64,000 nt of DNA from Streptomyces sp. NBC_01454 (GTDB lineage: Bacteria > Actinomycetota > Actinomycetes > Streptomycetales > Streptomycetaceae). The stretch lies in assembly GCF_036227565.1 (NCBI RefSeq), contig NZ_CP109461.1, positions 575,480 through 639,479 of the forward strand. Reading direction: 5' to 3'. The notes below the pieces were generated by a model that was not told the origin of the DNA, searched no databases, and saw nothing but the letters and a program-made list of their open reading frames with translations. Positions 1 through 8,757 of the stretch are shown piece by piece. Position 1 is the stretch's first letter. Each line of letters begins with the position of its first letter. The translations under genes and the position numbers were made by a program.

Positions 1-2
1 CG

Positions 3-1775
3 CAGACCTGGGAGCCGTACCCCGACCAGTTCGCCCGCCTGTCCCAGGTCGAGCGGCTCTCCCCGACCCAAGTCGAGGCGCTCGTCGGCAAGCTCGGCGA
101 GGTCAAGGCGGGCCCGTCGGCGACCGCGCCGGTCCTGCCGCCCAAGCCCCGGCGGCGCGCTCTGGGCAAAGCCCCCGAGGTCGTCGAGGCGCGCTTGTCG
201 GCGATGCTCGCGATCTCAACCAAGGGCCTACCGACAGCCTTGGTCGCCGCGCTCAAGCACACGGCGTCGTTCCACAACCCGGAGTTCTACCGCCGCCAGA
301 GCCAGCGGTACTCCACCTGGGACACCCCGCGCCTAGTCTGCTCCTTCGACGCCACCGACCCGGACTGGATCAAGCTGCCGCGCGGCCTGCGCGATGAAGC
401 GGCCCAGCTCATCGCCGTCGCCGGCGGCACGCTCACGGTCACCAGCGAACTCCCGGACGTCGAGCCGATCAACGCCCGCTTCACCGGCGAGCTGACCGAC
501 GTGCAGGCCCGCGCGGTCGACGCGGTCACGGACCACACCAGCGGGGTGCTCGTAGCGCCGCCGGGCTCGGGCAAGACGGTCATGGCCTGCGCGCTGATCG
601 CCCACCACGAGACGCCCACCGCGATCATCGTCAACCGCTCCGAGCTGCTGTCCCAGTGGCAGGACCGCCTGGCCACATTCCTCGAACTCGACGAGGGCCG
701 CGTCGGTTCCCTGGGAGCGGGCAAGGACCGCCGCGGCCACGTGGTCGACCTGATCATGCTCCAGACGCTCAGCCACCGCGACGCCCCAGACGGCCTGCTG
801 AACGGCTACGGCCTGGTGGTCGTCGACGAGTGCCACGCCGTGGGCGCACAGGGCGCCGAAGCCGCGATCCGCAAGGCCCGCGCCCCACGCTGGATCGGCC
901 TGTCGGCAACCCCATACCGGGCGGATCAGATGGATCCGCTGATCACCATGCAGTGCGGACCCATCCGGCACGAGATCGCCGACACCAGCACCTTCACCAA
1001 GCACCTCATCGTCCACCCCACCCCGTTCACCACCGACGAGCCAGGCAACGACGGAGCCTCCTTCCAGGCGATCTACACCGAACTCGCCGCGAACTCCGAC
1101 CGCAACACCCAGATCGCTGCCGACATCGCCGACGCCGCCCGGCGCGGACGATGCAGCCTGGCCCTGACCAACCGCGTCGAACACCTCCACCAACTCGCCA
1201 CCGCCCTCGCCACACACGGCATCGAACCCCTGCTCCTGCACGGCGGCATGCCGCCGGCCGAACGGGCCCGCGTCCGCGCCCGCCTGACCGACGAGGCGAC
1301 TACCCCGCTGGTGCTGCTGGCCATCGACAAGCTCGCCGGCGAGGGCTTCGACGCCCCCAAGCTCGACACCCTGTTCCTCACCAGCCCGATCTCCTTCAAG
1401 GGACGCGTGATCCAGCAGGTCGGCCGGATCATGCGCAACACCGAGTCGAAGAAGTCCCACGTCGAGGCGCACGACTACATCGACGCGGACGTGCCCTGGC
1501 TGGAACGCATGCACCACAAGCGGCGCCGCATCCTCGAACGCCGCGGCTTCACCGCCACCACCCCCGAGAACCTGCCCCAGCCGCCCGCCTACCACCCCGT
1601 TGTCCCCGCACGCCGCCGACCAGAGCCCTCACGAACCGCGACGAGACCGCCGGTGGCCGAGGTGCGGCGGTGGGCCAAGGACCAGGGCATGGACGTGCTA
1701 CCGCGAGGCCGACTCCGCAGCGACATCTGGGACACCTGGCATGAGGCCCATCCCCAGGCACAGCCGGTCAGCTGA
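3..1775 (+). CDS. C-terminal part of superfamily II DEAD/DEAH-type helicase (AEP primase-helicase type), 5' end outside window
   Basis: The frame is open from base 3, so the gene enters from the left; the first internal start is TTG at 195, but protein-like sequence runs unbroken through it. Seen: a preceding region with a NPEF..R....STW motif, Walker A APPGSGKT (about residue 190 of the visible part), DECH box, SATPYR motif III, and a C-terminal helicase lobe ending QQVGRIMR. The stretch before the helicase (ARLSAML, LPRGL) resembles the linker of archaeo-eukaryotic primase-helicase fusions annotated as TOTE conflict-system proteins. Role: ATP-dependent unwinding. That a primase domain lies upstream is inference from family architecture. 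Confidence 0.8.
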   Translation, partial: QTWEPYPDQFARLSQVERLSPTQVEALVGKLGEVKAGPSATAPVLPPKPRRRALGKAPEVVEARLSAMLAISTKGLPTALVAALKHTASFHNPEFYRRQSQRYSTWDTPRLVCSFDATDPDWIKLPRGLRDEAAQLIAVAGGTLTVTSELPDVEPINARFTGELTDVQARAVDAVTDHTSGVLVAPPGSGKTVMACALIAHHETPTAIIVNRSELLSQWQDRLATFLELDEGRVGSLGAGKDRRGHVVDLIMLQTLSHRDAPDGLLNGYGLVVVDECHAVGAQGAEAAIRKARAPRWIGLSATPYRADQMDPLITMQCGPIRHEIADTSTFTKHLIVHPTPFTTDEPGNDGASFQAIYTELAANSDRNTQIAADIADAARRGRCSLALTNRVEHLHQLATALATHGIEPLLLHGGMPPAERARVRARLTDEATTPLVLLAIDKLAGEGFDAPKLDTLFLTSPISFKGRVIQQVGRIMRNTESKKSHVEAHDYIDADVPWLERMHHKRRRILERRGFTATTPENLPQPPAYHPVVPARRRPEPSRTATRPPVAEVRRWAKDQGMDVLPRGRLRSDIWDTWHEAHPQAQPVS

Positions 1776-2013
1776 TCCGGTGCGTCTCGACGAGTTCAGA
1801 GCCGATAGCGTGCCGAGATGGGCTCGCGGCGCCTCGTTCTGGAATCCGACAACGACCGTTCCGACAGAGGGCTTGACTAGTGAATGGTCCACACCGCGGA
1901 GTGCAGTACAGGCCGAAGTACACCGGGTCCTGGGCGCGGAGGCCCAGACCCTTGCCGCACGTCTTGCAGCGCTGCCGGGCGGGGGAGAGCTTCTCCTTGC
2001 TCGTCGTGGTCAT
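1768..2013 (-). CDS. small Cys-rich protein, possible zinc ribbon
   Basis: 81 aa. Seen: a CKTCG knuckle near residue 16, further Cys at CTPRC and CRNGRC, consistent with zinc binding. Its ATG overlaps the stop of the upstream leftward gene (ATGA), so it is probably translated by coupling as the last gene of a three-gene leftward operon. Its 3' end overlaps the 3' end of the helicase gene by 8 bases, tail to tail. No family recognised. Confidence 0.55.
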   Translation of the reverse strand: MTTTSKEKLSPARQRCKTCGKGLGLRAQDPVYFGLYCTPRCGPFTSQALCRNGRCRIPERGAASPSRHAIGSELVETHRIS

Positions 2014-3179
2014 CGAATCGGCCGTCCTTCCCGCTCGCGTTCAAGCTTCAGCTGCTTCCTGGTCGCCTCCCGGGCCTTGTCCCGGAGGTAGATCGCCTCC
2101 TTGTGCGTGATCGGTGCGTCGTGGAGGTTGTGCGAGCCCCGCAGGAAGTTCTCCGTACGGTCGGCGATGGAGTACGCCAGCGCCTGCTCGACCACCGCGC
2201 TGGTCTGGCGCACCTCGCTCAACTCGTCGCGCAGCTTGCGCAGCAACCCGTCCCGCTCGCGTTCAGCGGCCTCGATGTTCGCCAGGCGTGCCACCACGCT
2301 GCCCAGCAGCGGGTCGCGGGAGCGGAACAGCTCGACGGCACGCTCGGTGGCAGGATCGGCATCAAGGTGCAGGTCGAGCTGTGCCAGCAGGAACGCCGTC
2401 ACCAGCGTGCCCTGGCTCAGCCGCTGGCTGAACTCCCGAGCAGTGCTGTCGCTCACGCCCAGCTCACGGACTGCGGCTGCTCGCAGCTGCTCCCGCAGCG
2501 CGTTCATGATGCTCTCGGGCAGTGCCTTGATGTGCGGCTGGCTCTGCACGCCGGCGAGCCGGAAGCCCGACTGGGGGAGCGTGGAGGTCTCGGCTGTGCT
2601 GCCCGAGCCCCCCTTCGAGGCCGCGCTCTGCACGGCGTCCTGATGGTCGGTGAGCTGCAGCGATCCGGGCGATACATGCTTGGGTTCATCCGGTGCGGCG
2701 GCGACGTCATGAGCAGCGACTTCGGCTGTAGCGGCGTCCTCGACGTCCGGCTGTGCCCCGGGAGCCGGAACAGCATCGGCCGCAGGGCCCGCTGGCGCAC
2801 CGCCCGGGAGCACCCCTTCGGCGGCGTTCTGTCCGCCGCCGGCACCACCACGCTGACTGGATCCGCCGGCCCGCTCGGAGTCGCCGGCGTCAGGCTCGTA
2901 GTCCGGCTCCAGGTCCAGGCGATCCTCTTCGGCGTCCTCATCGAGATCAGCCTGCAGACTTTCAAACCCAGGTTGAGAGTCGACGTCGCCGGCCTCATCA
3001 AGCTGCTCCTCCGGATCAGGCGTTGCCACCTCAGGCTCAGACTGTGCCGCCTGGGCCTGGACGCGCTTGAGCTCCTCGCTCCCGCCGCGCCGGTAGGCGT
3101 CGAGGAAGGACGTGTCCACCTCCATCACCTCGTCGGTGGGCGTGGCCGCTTCCAGCATCTCTGCGAAGTCCCGGCTCAT
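2010..3179 (-). CDS. acidic hypothetical protein with C-terminal coiled coil
   Basis: 389 aa. Seen: a short ordered N terminus, a long Glu/Asp/Gly/Ala-rich low-complexity middle (about 60-200), then a predicted helical C-terminal half rich in Arg, Glu and Leu ending in a basic tail (LKLEREREG). It starts inside the stop of the upstream ribbon-helix-helix gene and its stop overlaps the next gene. The pairing of a small RHH protein with a long acidic coiled-coil partner suggests a DNA-processing or maintenance accessory role on the plasmid; that is inference only. No family recognised. Confidence 0.65.
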   Translation of the reverse strand: MSRDFAEMLEAATPTDEVMEVDTSFLDAYRRGGSEELKRVQAQAAQSEPEVATPDPEEQLDEAGDVDSQPGFESLQADLDEDAEEDRLDLEPDYEPDAGDSERAGGSSQRGGAGGGQNAAEGVLPGGAPAGPAADAVPAPGAQPDVEDAATAEVAAHDVAAAPDEPKHVSPGSLQLTDHQDAVQSAASKGGSGSTAETSTLPQSGFRLAGVQSQPHIKALPESIMNALREQLRAAAVRELGVSDSTAREFSQRLSQGTLVTAFLLAQLDLHLDADPATERAVELFRSRDPLLGSVVARLANIEAAERERDGLLRKLRDELSEVRQTSAVVEQALAYSIADRTENFLRGSHNLHDAPITHKEAIYLRDKAREATRKQLKLEREREGRPIR

Positions 3180-3583
3180 CCGGGCTCACCGTCCTCGTCG
3201 TCCAAGAGGTAGTTGTCGCCGCGGGTGAGTCCGATCAGCGAGTCGAAGCCCGTGGTGACGACGCGTTCGAGGTTCGCCGAGTTCTTTGCCAGTGCCGCGA
3301 CCTGGTCGACGAGCTCGTTGAGGCGCGCGATCTCCAGGGTCGGCAGGTCATAGTCGAGGTTCTCACGCCGGATCTTCTCGACCACCGCCTCGGCCACGTA
3401 TTCGTTCACCGAGGAGAACCCGCGCTTGCCAGCCCAGTACTCCGCGCGCTGCTTGTCGTCCGAGCTCAGCCGGACGAACATGCCCTGGCGGCCATTACTG
3501 CTGCTCTGCGTCGCGCCCGGCCGCTTCTTCTTCGTGCCGGGCACGGGCTGTGTCGTCTTCTCCAACTCCTGTGTGACGGTCAT
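3176..3583 (-). CDS. ribbon-helix-helix-like DNA-binding protein, MobC-like
   Basis: 135 aa from an ATG at 3583, chosen over an upstream start at 3652 because AGGAAG lies 9 bases before it. Seen: FVRLSSDDKQRAEYWAGKRG followed by a long helix, which fits an RHH strand plus helices (about residues 40-85); an acidic C-terminal tail. RHH proteins of this size act as plasmid mobilisation accessory or autorepressor proteins; which one cannot be told. First gene of the leftward trio, overlapping the next by 4 bases. Confidence 0.65.
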   Translation of the reverse strand: MTVTQELEKTTQPVPGTKKKRPGATQSSSNGRQGMFVRLSSDDKQRAEYWAGKRGFSSVNEYVAEAVVEKIRRENLDYDLPTLEIARLNELVDQVAALAKNSANLERVVTTGFDSLIGLTRGDNYLLDDEDGEPG

Positions 3584-3830
3584 GCGCGACCACTTCCTGA
3601 CTTGTTCAACTGATCTATGAAGCCATCTTGTCAATGTGACTCTATAAGTCATCTGTGCTCTTTGTGCTTCGGCTTAAATGCCAGTAGAGACACAGCCGCG
3701 CTCAGTCAGTCTCAGTCAGTCCCCCTGGTGGCGCATCGCCGCAGCAGGTGGCCCTGCTCGATTCCCTTCCTGCGGGCGGGGTCAGCTGCTGTGGACCACA
3801 TCCACCTTCGCGTGACGGCGAGAAGGGAAT

Positions 3831-3860
3831 GGACCCGGTGCGACATGTCGCACCGGGTCC
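3831..3860. terminator. 30-bp perfect palindrome downstream of the lipoprotein gene
   Basis: GGACCCGGTGCGACA followed immediately by its exact reverse complement, with T-rich flanks. It lies 25 bp past the stop of the leftward lipoprotein gene and about 250 bp upstream of the leftward RHH gene, fitting a terminator. A perfect palindrome without a loop could also be an operator for the trio. Confidence 0.6.
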
Positions 3861-3884
3861 TTCGTCTATCTGATGGACTCCCGC

Positions 3885-4718
3885 TCAGGAGCCGGGCGCG
3901 GGACTCGGCGTCGCGTTCGTCGTGCAGTCGGCAAGCCCCTGGGTGAACCTCGGCGACTGCCAGATCGCCTTGTCCTTGTCGTTCGGCAGGTGTTCGATGA
4001 TCGACCCGGTGCCGAGGGGTGCGCCGCTGGCGAAGAAGTGCAGCGCCTCCTGACTGAAGCCCGCGTCGTAGACCAGAGTCGACAGGCACTGGCCGGCCGC
4101 CGCGTAGGCCTTCTTCTGGCTCTCGTCCCGGGCGTAGGAGGAGAACATCGAGACCAGGCCCTTGGTGAGCTCGATGGACGAGTTGACCGGCTGATCTGCG
4201 CGGACCGGGTAGGCCGGCTTCAGGTTCAGCTTGCCAGCCGCAGGCTTCGCGGCTGCCTTCGGCGGCATGTAGCTCTGAGCCTTGGGGCTGCCGCTGTTCG
4301 AAAGTACAGCCTTGTCGATGCATGCGTCGAAGTCCCCACGCAGCGACCGCGAGGCCAGGAGTGCAGCGTCGTCCTTGCTCACCTTGTTCAGTCCGTCGAT
4401 GGCTGAACCGGTGTCGTCACCGCCGGTCTTGACCAGGTAGGCCAGCGCTTGTTCCGACATGCCGGCCTTCCGCACGGCGGCGGCCAAGCAGGCTCCTCCG
4501 TCCTTGCTGGAACTCCCGGTGCCCTGGAAGGCGAGCTTGTCCAGCGCCTCGTCGAGGGCCTTGTCGGTGACCTTGGCGGTGCTCACAGTCGGACTCGGGG
4601 TGGATGACGGCTGTGCCTGGGGTGTGCCGCCGCCGGAACATCCAACGAGCCCAACGCCCGCGGCCACAGCCAGCGTCACAGCAGAGATCCCAGCCTTTCT
4701 CGTCCTCCAGGTCTTCAT
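3885..4718 (-). CDS. secreted lipoprotein of unknown function
   Basis: 277 aa from ATG 4718 (GAGAGG just upstream; an alternative ATG is at 4748). Seen: basic n-region, hydrophobic core and lipobox LVGC at about residues 24-27, then a Thr/Ser/Pro-rich tether. The mature part contains two similar halves, each with an 'A.LVY/ALAYLV..G' helix and a conserved Cys, suggesting an internal duplication. Likely exported and lipid-anchored. Function unknown. Confidence 0.7.
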   Translation of the reverse strand: MKTWRTRKAGISAVTLAVAAGVGLVGCSGGGTPQAQPSSTPSPTVSTAKVTDKALDEALDKLAFQGTGSSSKDGGACLAAAVRKAGMSEQALAYLVKTGGDDTGSAIDGLNKVSKDDAALLASRSLRGDFDACIDKAVLSNSGSPKAQSYMPPKAAAKPAAGKLNLKPAYPVRADQPVNSSIELTKGLVSMFSSYARDESQKKAYAAAGQCLSTLVYDAGFSQEALHFFASGAPLGTGSIIEHLPNDKDKAIWQSPRFTQGLADCTTNATPSPAPGS

Positions 4719-4908
4719 CGCCTCTCGCCCCGCCCCTCCTGTAGCCATCCAGTCAGATCGGATCGACTGGCCTTCGAGGGCATCCTATCTAAACGCCTAT
4801 TGAATGACAGCCTGCAATGAGTCAGAATGCCGCGAGATAGGGGGTGGAGAGGGCGCGCCAAGCGGGGCTCGGGCGCGTAAGGCGCCTGCGGGTCTGTTTG
4901 GCGCTGGG

Positions 4909-4929
4909 GGATCAACGGAGTTGATCCGG
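4909..4929 (+). repeat. GNA-loop hairpin repeat, copy 1
   Basis: Stem GGATCAAC / GTTGATCC with loop GGA, followed by GG. One of seven related copies in the window. It lies 100 bp upstream of the start of the next gene. Arms differ from other copies but remain complementary. Confidence 0.7.
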
Positions 4930-5028
4930 AGGACTCTGTGGCACGTCATGTGCGTCTCGGCTGCGGGTGCCCCCCTGCCGGGAGGTGCTCGTCGGCTTCT
5001 CATCTCATCCCACGAAGGATCGCTCGCC

Positions 5029-5307
5029 ATGACTGCTCTTGCTCCTGCCCCGGCCACCGTCGACGCCGACCTGGTGACGCTCACGCTGCACGTGAGCGAT
5101 GACCAGAAGACCTGGCACCCGATCGCCTTCGACGGCGAGAGACCGGCCTATGTCGACAAGCAGGCCGCCGCCTGGCTCAAGGAACGGCCGGACCTCGCCG
5201 TCGAGATCGACGATTCGACCTGCTACGGCGAGTTCCCCAGAACCTTCAACGAGATGCTCGCGTCCGTCGCCCGCGACCGGCAGCTCGTGCAGGTGCAGAC
5301 GCTCTGA
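5029..5307 (+). CDS. small hypothetical protein
   Basis: 92 aa; ATG 5029 chosen because GAAGGA lies 9 bases upstream and the upstream in-frame extension passes through non-coding-like sequence and a hairpin. Seen: a soluble protein of alternating strands and helices with no membrane segment and no Cys pairs. First gene of the long rightward array. No family recognised. Confidence 0.6.
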   Translation: MTALAPAPATVDADLVTLTLHVSDDQKTWHPIAFDGERPAYVDKQAAAWLKERPDLAVEIDDSTCYGEFPRTFNEMLASVARDRQLVQVQTL

Positions 5308-5341
5308 CGCGCATCCGGCTTTCAGAACGAGAGGACCGACC

Positions 5342-5791
5342 ATGACTTTGTCTGCTGTGCAGGTCCCTGCGCCCATGAAGTCCGGGCCGGTCGTCTACGC
5401 CGACCAGCAGCTCCTGCATGTGCTCATCCGCCTGGCGCAGGGAGAGAACACCCTGGGACGTCGCACCTTCGAGCAGCGCCGCAGGGGCACCGACCCATCA
5501 GCTCCGCTCTACGAGCGCCGCTTCGGCAGCTGGAACCGCGCGGTGGAGCTCGCGGGTCTCGCCGTGACCGAACAACCCCAGCAGCTCCAGACTGCGACGA
5601 CGAAGTGGACCCAGGAGCAGCTCATTGCCGCGATCCGGCAGTGCCTGCGGGAGACGGGATTCACGACGCTAGCGGCCTACGAGGCCTGGCGCACGGATCC
5701 GGCTGACCTGAAGGGTGATGTCCCGCCGGCCACCACCATCCGCTTCCGGATGGGCAGTTGGTCGCGGGCCACAGGGCTGGCTTGCGGCTGA
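5342..5791 (+). CDS. homing-endonuclease-associated (HNH) repeat protein
   Basis: 149 aa, ATG preceded by GAGAGG. Seen: two copies of a repeat ending in RFGSWNRAVELAG (about 60-73) and RMGSWSRATGLA (about 137-148). Such repeats (HNH-associated repeat, DNA-binding helices) usually occur beside HNH nuclease domains; here no HNH motif is visible, so this is a stand-alone repeat protein, perhaps a DNA-binding regulator. It starts 34 bp after the preceding gene, so they probably share an operon. Confidence 0.7.
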   Translation: MTLSAVQVPAPMKSGPVVYADQQLLHVLIRLAQGENTLGRRTFEQRRRGTDPSAPLYERRFGSWNRAVELAGLAVTEQPQQLQTATTKWTQEQLIAAIRQCLRETGFTTLAAYEAWRTDPADLKGDVPPATTIRFRMGSWSRATGLACG

Positions 5792-5868
5792 GATCCATCG
5801 ACATCTGCGACACCGTTCGGTCCCCGAATGGGGCGCTGAACCACAAGGATCTGGAAAAGGGAACTGTT

Positions 5869-6468
5869 ATGCCAACCGGAAAGCGGCCTCTCACGGGTCT
5901 TCGCGTACGAGTCCATGTGAAGGGTGAAACCGTGTATGGGCTCGCCAGGGTCCGCTACAGCGACGGTCACAAGCACGCTGGCCATTACGAGGTGGAGCGT
6001 GTCTCGGCTCCCCCGATTCTGGTTCCGTTCGGGGATGCCGAACCGGGGCCGAACGCCGATCAGATTCCGCCTGGGGTGGAATTTCCGGATCGTCGTGTGG
6101 CCTATCGCCCGCTGTTTGCTGAGTCGGGAGTCAAGGAGACATCCGCCAGAGTCTCTGGTGCAAACGTTATCTTCCCCGGAAACATGGAAAGCCTCCGGGA
6201 ACTGATCGCGCTTGTCCAATCGGGCTGGACCGTGCACTGGACCAGTCACGAGGCCAACGAGTTCCGGGGGCAACTGAGCGTTGCCGAAGTCAGTGCATCC
6301 GAAGTGAGGGTGAATCCGACCAAGGGAGCGCCGAGCCGGTACACATGGCCACTGGAAGGTGACGATTTCACCATCGAGGGTACCGCCATCACCAAGTACA
6401 AGGCTGACCATGCGTACACCGGCGGTCGAGCGTCCACGCTGACGCTGCGGTTCGAAGCACCGCGCTAA
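5869..6468 (+). CDS. hypothetical protein
   Basis: 199 aa; ATG 5869 has AAGGGA 6 bases upstream. Soluble, strand-rich; the C-terminal half (about 100-195) reads as a compact beta domain. No motif or family recognised. Confidence 0.6.
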   Translation: MPTGKRPLTGLRVRVHVKGETVYGLARVRYSDGHKHAGHYEVERVSAPPILVPFGDAEPGPNADQIPPGVEFPDRRVAYRPLFAESGVKETSARVSGANVIFPGNMESLRELIALVQSGWTVHWTSHEANEFRGQLSVAEVSASEVRVNPTKGAPSRYTWPLEGDDFTIEGTAITKYKADHAYTGGRASTLTLRFEAPR

Positions 6469-6569
6469 CCAACAGTCCTGGAGAGACATCAAGGTCTCCT
6501 AGTTCGGTGCGAGTCCGGCTAGGGAACTCAATCCCTCGATTTCCGGGGGCGATTGGAAAGGGGAGGAAC

Positions 6570-7331
6570 ATGTCCGAGGAAGTTCTCGAAGAGTGGGGCA
6601 GGCAGCAGCTTGGCTCCCTGCACGACGAGCCTCCGTACCACGACAATCCGGATGGCGTGCCGGAGCCTGAACCGAGTACGGCTCAGGTGTGCTGGACCGA
6701 GAAGACCTCAAAGGGGAACCTTGTGTCCGAACGCGACATCATCGACGTCCGCAAGCTTCCGCCCTACTACAAGGCCGACCTCAACCATCTGCTGCCGGTG
6801 GAGCAGTCGTTGCACGGTCGCCATGAACTGATCATCGGCGGCATCACCCGGTACCGCGCAGGCATTGAGTACTACGCACCGATTGCCCCCACCGAAGACG
6901 GAAGGCTCCGGGGCGGCACACTCACCCTGAGCGAGGCGCAGGCCCGCGATATCTACGCTCAGCTCGGCGAGCTGTTCAAGCGTTGGGACCTGGAGAACGA
7001 GCGTGAGGCCGAATGGTCGAGCCACCCACACTTCAGTGCCTGGATGACCTACGGCACCGGTCACCTCTCTCAGCCACACATGGATGTTTCGGTATGGCAG
7101 GACAAGCTGACCGGCGAGCACCCGGGGGACGAGCGGGCATGGTCGCCCGACTATGACATGCCTGCTACGTTCAGCGAGCGCACCACGATCGCCGCCAAAG
7201 GCGGAGACCCCGAGGACGGCAGGCGCGAGGCTGAGCTGCTTCTGAGCGATGCCGGGTGGCGAGTGATCGGCGAATGGCGAGACGCCGACGACATGGCGCT
7301 GATCGTTAGCGTCGCCCGCACAAAGGACTGA
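6570..7331 (+). CDS. hypothetical protein
   Basis: 253 aa; ATG 6570 has a strong GGGGAGGA just upstream, so the open extension to 6507 is not used. Soluble, rich in Trp and Tyr in the middle (about 85-150). No family recognised. Following it is a 360-bp gap before the next rightward gene. Confidence 0.6.
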   Translation: MSEEVLEEWGRQQLGSLHDEPPYHDNPDGVPEPEPSTAQVCWTEKTSKGNLVSERDIIDVRKLPPYYKADLNHLLPVEQSLHGRHELIIGGITRYRAGIEYYAPIAPTEDGRLRGGTLTLSEAQARDIYAQLGELFKRWDLENEREAEWSSHPHFSAWMTYGTGHLSQPHMDVSVWQDKLTGEHPGDERAWSPDYDMPATFSERTTIAAKGGDPEDGRREAELLLSDAGWRVIGEWRDADDMALIVSVARTKD

Positions 7332-7440
7332 ATCGCCACTTCTAGGAGCTCGCAGCCTCTCTCCCGATCCGGTCGGGCATCCGAGCCATGGCAGGGCGAC
7401 CAGCCTGCTCGGTGGGGCGCATCCGCCGCGCCTCCAGCGG

Positions 7441-7608
7441 CTACACCCAGGAGGCGCCGCCGCCCCAGCCGATGCCGACCAGAACGTTGTAGTGCCAGCC
7501 GGGCAGGAAAATGTCCGGCCCCTTGGTGCGGACCTTCCGCAACGCCAAGAACCAGCGACTACGGACACGCTGTGTCACCGCCCGCCGAGCCCGCGGACAC
7601 CTCCGCAC
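7441..7608 (-). CDS. possible small leftward protein in the 7.3-7.7 kb gap
   Basis: 55 aa from a GTG, basic N-terminal half and a Gly/Trp-rich hydrophobic C terminus (VGIGWGGGASWV). Codon use is GC-rich and protein-like in this frame only. No clear ribosome binding site. It is the only convincing coding signal in the 360 bases between the neighbouring rightward genes. Confidence 0.3.
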   Translation of the reverse strand: MRRCPRARRAVTQRVRSRWFLALRKVRTKGPDIFLPGWHYNVLVGIGWGGGASWV

Positions 7609-7691
7609 CGCTCAACTTTGAAGACCCCTCTTTTCGCGCTGTGCGCTGTCCAGCCCTGCGCAAATCCCACTACGACCGAGCCGAGGACCCC

Positions 7692-8042
7692 ATGACTTTC
7701 ATCGCCGCACCGATCGCTGACCTCCTCCTGACCGACGCCGCGTCGGCCGAGATGGTCCGTACAGTCACCGCACCTGAACTGCTCGGTGTCGCCGCGCAGC
7801 CGCCCGAGCTGGAGTGGTGCCCCTTCTGCTCCTACGACGAGACCAGCGAGCCGGGCGTGCCCCGCGACATCGTCAAATGCACCGTCGAACCAGCCCTGCC
7901 GCCCGAGGACTGGGACCCGGGCTGGGGTCAGGGCCCGCTGTACGAGGTCACCTACCTCTCCTGCGGCCACACCCTCGCCGAGCTTTGCGAGTCGGCGGCT
8001 TCATGCTCCACTCACCGAGGACCTTCCCCATGTATCCCCTGA
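7692..8042 (+). CDS. small protein with zinc-knuckle motif
   Basis: 116 aa from ATG 7692. Seen: CPFC (about residue 43) paired with a later SCGH motif (about 93), a plausible C2CH zinc site. The C terminus may be slightly wrong: the last residues after the SCGH helix are low-complexity and overlap the next gene start by 13 bases. Function unknown. Confidence 0.5.
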   Translation: MTFIAAPIADLLLTDAASAEMVRTVTAPELLGVAAQPPELEWCPFCSYDETSEPGVPRDIVKCTVEPALPPEDWDPGWGQGPLYEVTYLSCGHTLAELCESAASCSTHRGPSPCIP

Positions 8043-8245
8043 CGCCATTACAGAGCCTGGCGCTCCTCTTCATCGTGCTGGCCATCTTCGCCTGCATCCT
8101 CTGGATCGCCCGTGAGATCAGCACCCAGACCCGGACGCCGGCACCGGCCGCGCAGCGCCCGGAGACCGACGGGTCCACACCCATCGTGCGCATCGCGGTC
8201 CACGGGCCGAACGAGCCCTACGACCACGAGAAGCACGGTCTCTGA
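8030..8245 (+). CDS. small single-pass membrane protein
   Basis: 71 aa. Seen: one strongly hydrophobic segment (about residues 7-26, LLFIVLAIFACILWIA) followed by a polar Pro/Arg-rich tail. It starts within the 3' end of the preceding gene, implying coupled translation. Unknown function. Confidence 0.55.
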   Translation: MYPLTPLQSLALLFIVLAIFACILWIAREISTQTRTPAPAAQRPETDGSTPIVRIAVHGPNEPYDHEKHGL

Positions 8246-8317
8246 AGACCAGCACTCCATTCGTCTTACCGCCCTCAACTCCCGCGCCTGGGGCCGCCCT
8301 TGAAAGAGAGAACCACC

Positions 8318-8446
8318 ATGACCCTGACCCGTGCCCGCCTCGAAAACCGCTACTTCCACTGCGTGGCTGCTGCCGTTCTGGGTGAGCGAGTTCGCCGGCC
8401 GACCGCACACGGTGTACCCGGACGGCAGGGTCGTGCCGGACAACTG
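8318..8446 (+). pseudogene. short broken reading frame
   Basis: An ATG at 8318 with GAGAGAA upstream opens a frame that reads plausibly for about 18 codons; a second frame (from about 8370) then reads LPFWVSEFAGRPHTVYPDG to a stop at 8446. The two look like one 42-codon gene with a single-base frameshift near 8365. Confidence 0.35.
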
Positions 8447-8448
8447 AC

Positions 8449-8757
8449 GTGGAGCAGTATTTCTTCATGCTCCAGCAGTACGAGGGCCAGGGCGCGTGGA
8501 CCGATACCGCGACCCGGTACGTGCAGCTCAAGCCCCGCCGAAGTTCTGGTGAGTTGGACCCGGTCGCAGCGTGGGCGGTCCGTCACATGAACAGCCGCAA
8601 GGGCGGCCCGTTCCGCGTCAAGGTTCGGGAATATCTCAGCCGTGAATTCCGGCAGACATTTGCCGTGCACAGCGATGGAACGCGCACAGTAATCCAGGAT
8701 GCAGCAGCAACGGCGGCCACGTCGCAAGCGATGCTCGATTTCAGGAAGGAATTATGA
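8449..8757 (+). CDS. hypothetical protein
   Basis: 102 aa from a GTG at 8449, directly after the previous stop. Basic and soluble. Its stop overlaps the next start (ATGA), the first of a chain of coupled starts running to about 10.3 kb. No family recognised. Confidence 0.5.
   Translation: MEQYFFMLQQYEGQGAWTDTATRYVQLKPRRSSGELDPVAAWAVRHMNSRKGGPFRVKVREYLSREFRQTFAVHSDGTRTVIQDAAATAATSQAMLDFRKEL

Noticed and set aside
333..1595. Long leftward frame opposite the helicase
   Set aside because: Gly/Val/Ala/Asp-rich shadow of a well-conserved coding strand, as expected at high GC.
1766..1781. GGTCAGCTGATCCGG at the helicase stop as an eighth hairpin repeat
   Set aside because: The right arm matches but the left arm lacks a base and there is no loop; it is also part of the coding end.
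1884..3212. Rightward 442-codon frame opposite the RHH/coiled-coil operon
   Set aside because: The leftward frames overlap by ATGA, have ribosome sites and protein-like content; this one has neither.
8300..8590. 96-codon frame at 8300
   Set aside because: Shadow of the frameshifted short gene and of the next gene; composition turns Arg/Ser/Pro-rich.
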